From Heterotrichella gracilis (lineage: Eukaryota; Sar; Xanthophyceae; Tribonematales; Xanthonemataceae), in contig JAULBX010027905.1 of the NCBI GenBank assembly GCA_032358255.1, forward strand, positions 1-33,058: a stretch of 33,058 nt of DNA, read 5' to 3'. How positions within the stretch are numbered: the stretch's first letter is position 1; each line of letters opens with the position of its first letter. Position numbers and translations under genes: made by a program. This document shows positions 28,084 to 33,058 of this stretch, piece by piece. Below the pieces are notes generated by a model. That model did no database searches, was not told the DNA's origin, and saw only the letters and a list, made by a program, of their open reading frames with translations.

Positions 28084-31000
28084 ATGCCAAAGCCGGAGGA
28101 GCTGTGGTGGGCCCCCCACCGCCGCCTGTTCCTGGAACTCGAAACCCTGCGCTGGGACGTGCCCACCATCACCGCCGACGGCCTCAAAGCCACGCTGCAC
28201 AGCCAATCCGGGTGGCTCGCAAAGCATGTGCTGCGCTTCCACCCTCCCAGCACCGAGTCAAAGCAGGTGGTTGAGTCTCAGAGCTCGGTACAGCTGCTGA
28301 ATAACAAGAAGCTGCTGTTGGACGCTGTTCTAAAAAAGCCTGCCATCCAGCTCGCGCAGCATCTGGTGAGGGACCCTTTGAATACAGTGTGATGGGGCTA
28401 TATGCATGCATATGCAAAAGGGGCGCTAGGGGTTGGTTACACGCAGCTACATATGCAGCCAGGTTAGCAGCGTAAAAAACGATTGCTTGCGCCATATAGC
28501 TCTGCATTGCTACTTAATGTTTCTGCACGGCGGTTTCAATACAGCTTAAGGTCAATATGCATGCATATGCATAAGTGTTTGTACCAGGGGCGCCCACCTG
28601 TCTGTGAATACCCCATAACCGTTGCAACGAACATGGTGCGTCAGGTCGTATATTACCCGCAGTCTATCAGCCGCGGCATGTTTTCATTTTGAGCCCAACA
28701 AACTATTCTCGGTCAAGGCCATACATTTGTCACTCGACCACCCTTTGATGTTCCAAAAGCACAAAGGCTCACTAGCATTACCCTTGAAGACCGTCATTTC
28801 CCCAGTGGTTCCACACCTACCTCCACAGTTCCTCATGGTCCACGGATAATAACTTAAAGAAGCCTCACAAGGTGGAGATGGCGCACCTGCCATTGACAAA
28901 AGACGCTGTAGTATTTTTTCATCATTTTCACCTTCATTGCTGTACCCAGGGCCTGGATGAGCTCCAGTCCATCATCATCCTCAAGCGCTGGGCCAGCGAG
29001 CAAGGCAGCAGCAGCAGTGGCAGCAACAGCACCTCCAGCGCCAGCGGCAGTACAGGTCTCAGTGAGCTTGCAGCCAGCCTTGAAGCCCAGGGTGGGCAGC
29101 TGAGTGGTCCCCAGCTGGAGTCGCTGACCCTAGTGTACTTCCAGGAGCGGAGCTTTCTGTTGCAGGCGCTGGAGAGCCTGCTGCGATATGGCGAAGGTGG
29201 GGTTTAGGGTTTAGGGTTTTCATTTAAAGCACGGACAAGACAATAGCAAATAGTCATGCCTGGTGCATCACTGGCGCATATTTAGGAGCAAAGGTGGGTG
29301 CACGGAGGGGGGCTGTGGCAATGGCGAGCTGTGCGTAGTGACTATGAATGGGACGCTTATGGCGGGAGGGGTTGGGCCAAGCGACATGCTGGAAATTTCG
29401 TTAGACTGCACAGCGCCAGCATATACACCAATGTGCACCTAGTGCGGCATTCGGCGTCTGCATGCCACTCCAATGCTCGATCCAAGTACGCCAGTGCTAA
29501 GGTTGCCTGCTACCAATGGTCCATACTCAGATGAATTCACCAAATCACAAATGACAAAATGCGCGTCCATCCCCACCGCAGGCGAGAAGGGCGCCTTTGC
29601 CGCCAGCGTGGTTGAGGACGCCATCCAATCCCTGGTGGCGGATGGCCTGGAGGACCACACATTAAGCGCACTCATGCTCAATCTGCAGTGCGCATCAGCC
29701 ACACGCAGAACCTCCCCCACTTCTACCTGTGATGCGCTTTGGAAGCAGCCGGGGGCGCTGCTCCCCCCCACCACAGACATGCACGCCAGCCTGGGGTTTG
29801 CGGCAGCATCTGGCGGTGAGCTTGCATGTATTTTGGAGCAACAAACATAGCAATGATGGTCAAATTCCCTTTAAACATCATTTTAAAACAAGTGAAAATA
29901 ATTTTTCCTTATGCGCGTCAGCCACACGCGGAACCTCATCAGCGTTCACCTCAGCCGGGGCGCTGCTCCCCCCAACCACTGACATGCACGCCAGCCTGGG
30001 GTTCACGGCAGCATCTGGTGGTGGATTTATTGCATTGTTTTATTTCTGTGACCAAATAAGTTATCGATAAAAGAATTGACAATCAATGCAGACCTTTTAT
30101 GTTTTAACGTGATTTGCTTGGAAAGCGCTGGTGGATTGACCCGACTTGACCTCTAACGTTTGGACGACTTGTAATGTCCATGTTGGCTTGTAACGAACTA
30201 GAAAACCTTTGCAACATCTAATACATTCAAGAATTCTGATGTATTCTCGCTATACGCAAAACAACAGAAGTTAGACATTTATGCCAGAAGGTATTGTGAA
30301 AGTTGCAGAATCTTAGCATGAAACAGAAGCTAATTCTTTTCTGCCCAGGTGCCTACGCCGACCTGTGGCTGGAGCAGCTCGCGGTGGAGCGCTGCATGCT
30401 CCTTGAGGTGCTCATGCTTATGTACTACGCACCGCGCAAGGCGTGCAGCGGGGGCAGGTTCAGGGAGCTCATGGCCGCATTCCAGGAGCACCTGTTTGGG
30501 TCGCCGCTGGTGCCGCAGCCGGGCAGCGGGGGCGGGATGCAGGAGGAGCGGTCCGTGTGCCTGGTGGGTGGACTGTTGAGGGTTTAGGGTTCAGAGTTCA
30601 GGGTTTAGGTCTAGTTTTACAGCATCATGAGTGCACCATGCCGCCCCTGGTTGCCACAGCCCAGGCATGGCATACTGCATGTTAAGGTTTAGGGTTCAGC
30701 GTACTCTCTGTTAGGGTTTAGGCATGCGGTGGGGATCAGGGTGCGCTGCTGATGCTGGAGCCTATCAGATGGGATACATCGACCGACAGGGTTCCAAAAG
30801 CAAGGCAAATCACAGCCCGCCATCACATCGTCATGCTGCTGGTATCTGTTACCCCAGTATGGCCCTCTAACCATTTATGAAAGGCTCAAACCCTTCTTTG
30901 GAAATGTTGCGTGCAGGCTATTTTGCTGCTGGTGGAGGTGTTCAATCTAGAGATGCTGTTGGACCAGCTGTCTGAGGACCCCATTGGCGCAGAGCCCTAC

Positions 31001-32706
31001 CGCTTTGGCCAGCCCGATGCGCAGCAGCCGGTCAGCGCTGAGCTGGTGTCTTGGGGGGGCAGGCCCACGGCTGCACACTCCATTCTGTGGCTCGCATGGG
31101 CGTCGGTTCTCAGTTTGACGCAGCAGAACTGGCAGGGCGGTGCAGGTGGGGTTTTCATGCAGGGGCGGTGGGCAAGTGTTCTCTTGCATGGCTATTTGCT
31201 TTTTTTGCATGGCATCAAACTGCACCCTCAGGAACTAGAAATGAGGCGAATACACTGCAATGCAGACCTAAGCATGGGAGGGGGAAGTGGTGGCCAGAGG
31301 CGCACGAAACATACTTGCCCTCTTTTTATTCGCGCGTAGTAGAAGGAAACACTGAAATAAATCTATTTCTGCAGGCACCAGCAGCTCTGCAGGGCAGGGC
31401 GCAGGGGACTTTGCTGCGCGCGCAGGGAGGGCCGGCGTGCTGCAGCATTTGGTCCACATTTCCGCCCACCCCGGCCTCAGCGACAATATGGCCCTCAGCA
31501 CCGTGTACCGCAGCATCCAGCTCAGCCTGATGTCGAGTGTGCTCTGCGCATTTGAATTAACCCCCTTGACCCTGCCCAGCGGGGACCTGGAGGCCATCTT
31601 GCAGACCTTCACCAACCTCTACTCAGGTAATTACCCCCGAAAATCTGCACCTTATGGCCCAAAAACTGTAAAATACATTCTGAACATTAATTACCGCAGC
31701 ATCCAGCTCAGCCTGATGTCGCGCGTGCTGTGCGCATTTGAGCTGACCCCCCTGACCCTCCCCAGTGGGGACCTGGAGGCCATCCTGCAGACCTTCACAA
31801 ACCTGTACTCAGGTGAATGCCATACCCTCGAAGCCCTACACCTTGTGGCCTAAAAATGTAAAAAATATTGAGCAGCGATTACCACAGCATTTAGCTGAGC
31901 CTCATGTGTGGTGTGCTGTGCACATTTGAGCTGACCCCCATAACCTCGTCTGTGGGGATCTGGAGGCCATCCTGCAGACACAAACCTCTACTCAGGTGCC
32001 TACCCTTGGATTCCTACCTGTGAACCCCAAAACCCCAAAACCCACCCCCCACCCGGTATACTTCTCCAAGGGTACGGTAATGAGATAATAATAGTCTTAT
32101 CAATCATCTTATTACCCTTGACCTTTTAGCCGCGGCGGGTATTCTTTATTGCTGTTACTCTAGTTTTTATTTCCCCCCCACCCCACCCGCCCAGGCCAGC
32201 ACGACCTGTGCGACCAGTTCTGGCAGCGCACCCCCCCTAAACCCTAAATCCTCGGCCTTAAACCCTAAACCCTGACCCCTTCCCGCCCAGGCCCACGCGA
32301 GCTGTGCGACCAGTTCTGGCAGCGCACAACCACCTGAACCCTAAACCCTTAAACCCTCGGCTCAAAACCGTAAACCCTAAACCAACCACCTGACCCCCCA
32401 GGCCAGCGCGACCTCTGTGACCAGTTCTGGCAGCGGACGCCCCTGGACGAACCCATACGCGCCTTCCTAGATGCCGCGCGGGACATCTTCCCCGCCGCCC
32501 CCGCGCCCCTCACGCGCATGCTGGCGGCGCTTGCGGGCGCCCCGGGCGCAGCCGCGGCGGCGGTGGATTACCTGTCCCGCCTGCCGGGGCTGGCGTGTTT
32601 GCATGGGAGGGGGGAGGGGGTGTGGCGCGAGGAGGGGGAGGCGGGGGTGGTGGTGGCTGAGCGGGGGGTGGTGCTGCCTGACCTCCCGGGCGTGGTGCTG
32701 CCGCAG
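28084..32706 (+). CDS. NUP188: NUP188-like nucleoporin, N-terminal part (7 exons, runs off window)
   Basis: Exons: 28084-28365, 28950-29196, 29582-29815, 30349-30563, 30917-31145, 31375-31626, 32402-32706; phases close to 588 codons and end at a donor (GTGGGT). The start LWWAPHRRLFLELE, then GWLAKHVLRFHPPS, LDELQSIIILKRW and LVYFQERSFLLQALESLL, followed by YADLWLEQLAVERCMLLEVLMLMYY, AILLLVEVFNLEMLL, SILWLAWASVLSL and DLCDQFWQRTPLD, follow the order seen in plant NUP188 N-termini. NUP188 is an alpha-solenoid scaffold of the nuclear pore inner ring; the whole protein is usually well over 1500 aa, so at least half lies beyond 33058. A Ser/Gly-rich linker (about 113-130) and a poorly conserved stretch in exon 3 (about 220-250) are atypical; the latter may hide another intron. 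Exon edges 3, 6 and 7 are flanked by echoes. Confidence 0.84.
28400..28575. repeat. Pair of ATGCATGCATATGCA palindromic words
   Basis: TATGCATGCATATGCA occurs near 28400-28416 and 28555-28571 in intron 1 of the nucleoporin gene, each followed within about 35 nt by GGGGCGC. This looks like a diverged 150-bp duplication. Confidence 0.6.
29201..29219 (+). repeat. Telomere-like TTTAGGG tract at exon 2 donor
   Basis: GGGTTTAGGGTTTAGGG begins 4 nt after the nucleoporin exon 2 donor. Confidence 0.93.
29913..30021 (+). repeat. Echo of the nucleoporin exon 3 3' half
   Basis: About 109 bp aligning with 29690-29817, with a roughly 20-bp internal deletion. GGGGCGCTGCTCCCCCC and GACATGCACGCCAGCCTGGGGTT are retained, as is the region of the donor (GGTG). 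It lies in intron 3. Confidence 0.92.
30576..30722 (+). repeat. Telomere-like words in nucleoporin intron 4
   Basis: GAGGGTTTAGGGTTCAGAG plus further degenerate TTTAGGG words at about 30599-30608, 30685-30694 and 30712-30722, starting 13 nt after the exon 4 donor. Confidence 0.85.
31694..31996 (+). pseudogene. Two tandem pseudo-exon copies of the nucleoporin exon 6 3' part
   Basis: The 113-nt 3' end of exon 6 (31514-31626) is repeated at 31700-31812 (over 90% identical by eye, same codons except a few synonymous or S-to-R changes) and at about 31884-31996 (decayed, with deletion in the ACCTTC block). Donor-to-donor periods are 186 and 184 bp. Copy 2 has both an AG (TACCGCAG) and a GT donor (GTGAAT). 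Splicing exon 6 to it would break phase (1 versus 2), whereas retaining the 73-nt spacer keeps an open frame through copy 2 to 31853. Confidence 0.93.
32190..32401 (+). pseudogene. Two tandem pseudo-exon copies of the nucleoporin exon 7 5' part
   Basis: The first 40 nt of exon 7 (encoding GQRDLCDQFWQRTP) plus its C-rich acceptor are present three times: 32195-32235, 32291-32331 and the real 32402. Copies are spaced 96 and 111 bp. After about 40 nt each false copy runs straight into CCCTAAACCCTAAA-type sequence. Both false acceptors are as good as the real one, and both keep phase for the first 13 codons. Confidence 0.93.
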
Positions 32707-33058
32707 GTGGGTGGGATACAATTCAAAAAATTATGTGTCCCAAGTAAAGATATTTTTCTATAAATTGTATAAACCTGAAAGAACGTGAATAATTTAAATG
32801 TATTGGAAAAACTGCCGCAGGTGGGTGGGGCGCAGTTTTGGTTTTCCCTTTTTGTTTTGTTTTCCCTTGGAGAAAACTAGGAAAATGAGAAAAACACAGG
32901 ACGAAAGGTGGTTTCCAATCCAAATTGCGTTACTGAACGGATGTGTAGGGGAACGTCCAATAAAAAAGGCACAGTGGAAGGCCATGCCTATCTGCACATG
33001 CCCAATTGGTCTGCGCTCGCCCCTGCCTGTTTGCAAGCCGGCCAGGCTTATCTACCCC
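32707..33058. other. Start of a nucleoporin intron
   Basis: No coding domain. It contains an exact 18-bp copy (32812-32829) of the exon 7 donor edge (32698-32715), giving a second perfect GTGGGT donor context 114 bp downstream. Confidence 0.65.

Noticed and set aside
28684-28899. 71-codon Cys-containing minus-strand frame in nucleoporin intron 1
   Set aside because: No start context, no splice support and no known family; likely chance.
1-33058. CRISPR array, bacterial operon, phage or integrated virus
   Set aside because: The window is eukaryotic with spliced genes; repeats are local exon-edge duplicates and short tandem repeats without regular spacers, and no viral or transposase domain was seen.
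1-33058. tRNA, rRNA or snRNA genes
   Set aside because: I saw no cloverleaf boxes or conserved rRNA/snRNA segments by eye; a covariance search would be needed to exclude small ones.

Overview
The window is nuclear DNA from a green alga, most likely a chlamydomonadalean or volvocine-type chlorophyte. Four things point there. The genes are intron-rich, with GTGNGT/GTGGGT donors and TGCAG/CCCAG acceptors. There is a gametolysin-type (M11) metalloprotease with a hydroxyproline-rich-glycoprotein (HRGP) tail. There is a plant/alga-type calcium-dependent protein kinase. Plant-type telomere-like TTTAGGG/CCCTAAA words are scattered through the introns. Species was not determined. All exon models come from reading splice sites and checking that phases close; no transcript data were used.

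Layout, left to right. 1-298 (-): possible edge of a Pro/Ser/Thr-rich coding exon. 1611-2264 (-): two-exon Dpy-30-like protein. 4032-11747 (-): 13-exon calcium-dependent protein kinase (687 aa) whose calmodulin-like region is duplicated. 13081-16132 (+): eight-exon alpha/beta hydrolase of the DUF1749 type (295 aa), divergent from the kinase. 18108-22377 (+): M11 gametolysin-like metalloprotease with a Cys/Asp metal-binding motif and a long Pro-rich tail; the 5' exon was not located. 24685-27626 (-): seven-exon AIFM2/FSP1-like FAD/NAD(P)H oxidoreductase (368 aa), convergent with the protease. 28084-32706 (+): N-terminal 588 residues of a NUP188-like nucleoporin, divergent from the oxidoreductase and leaving the window. 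The genes look like ordinary unrelated housekeeping, signalling and wall genes, not a pathway cluster.

The most striking signal is architectural. Introns carry degenerate extra copies of the splice junctions that bound them. Each echo holds the splice-site region plus roughly 20-110 nt of the neighbouring exon, and many sit among TTTAGGG-like words. I found such echoes at 12 exon edges of the kinase gene and in every other multi-exon gene except the Dpy-30 gene. The clearest arrays are in the NUP188 gene: a 184-186-bp tandem triplet of one exon's 3' end, and a triplet of the next exon's 5' end separated by CCCTAAA tracts. Several echoes still look like coding sequence and could mislead gene finders. 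The other notable item is the kinase with two consecutive junction plus EF-hand modules, giving up to eight EF-hand positions.
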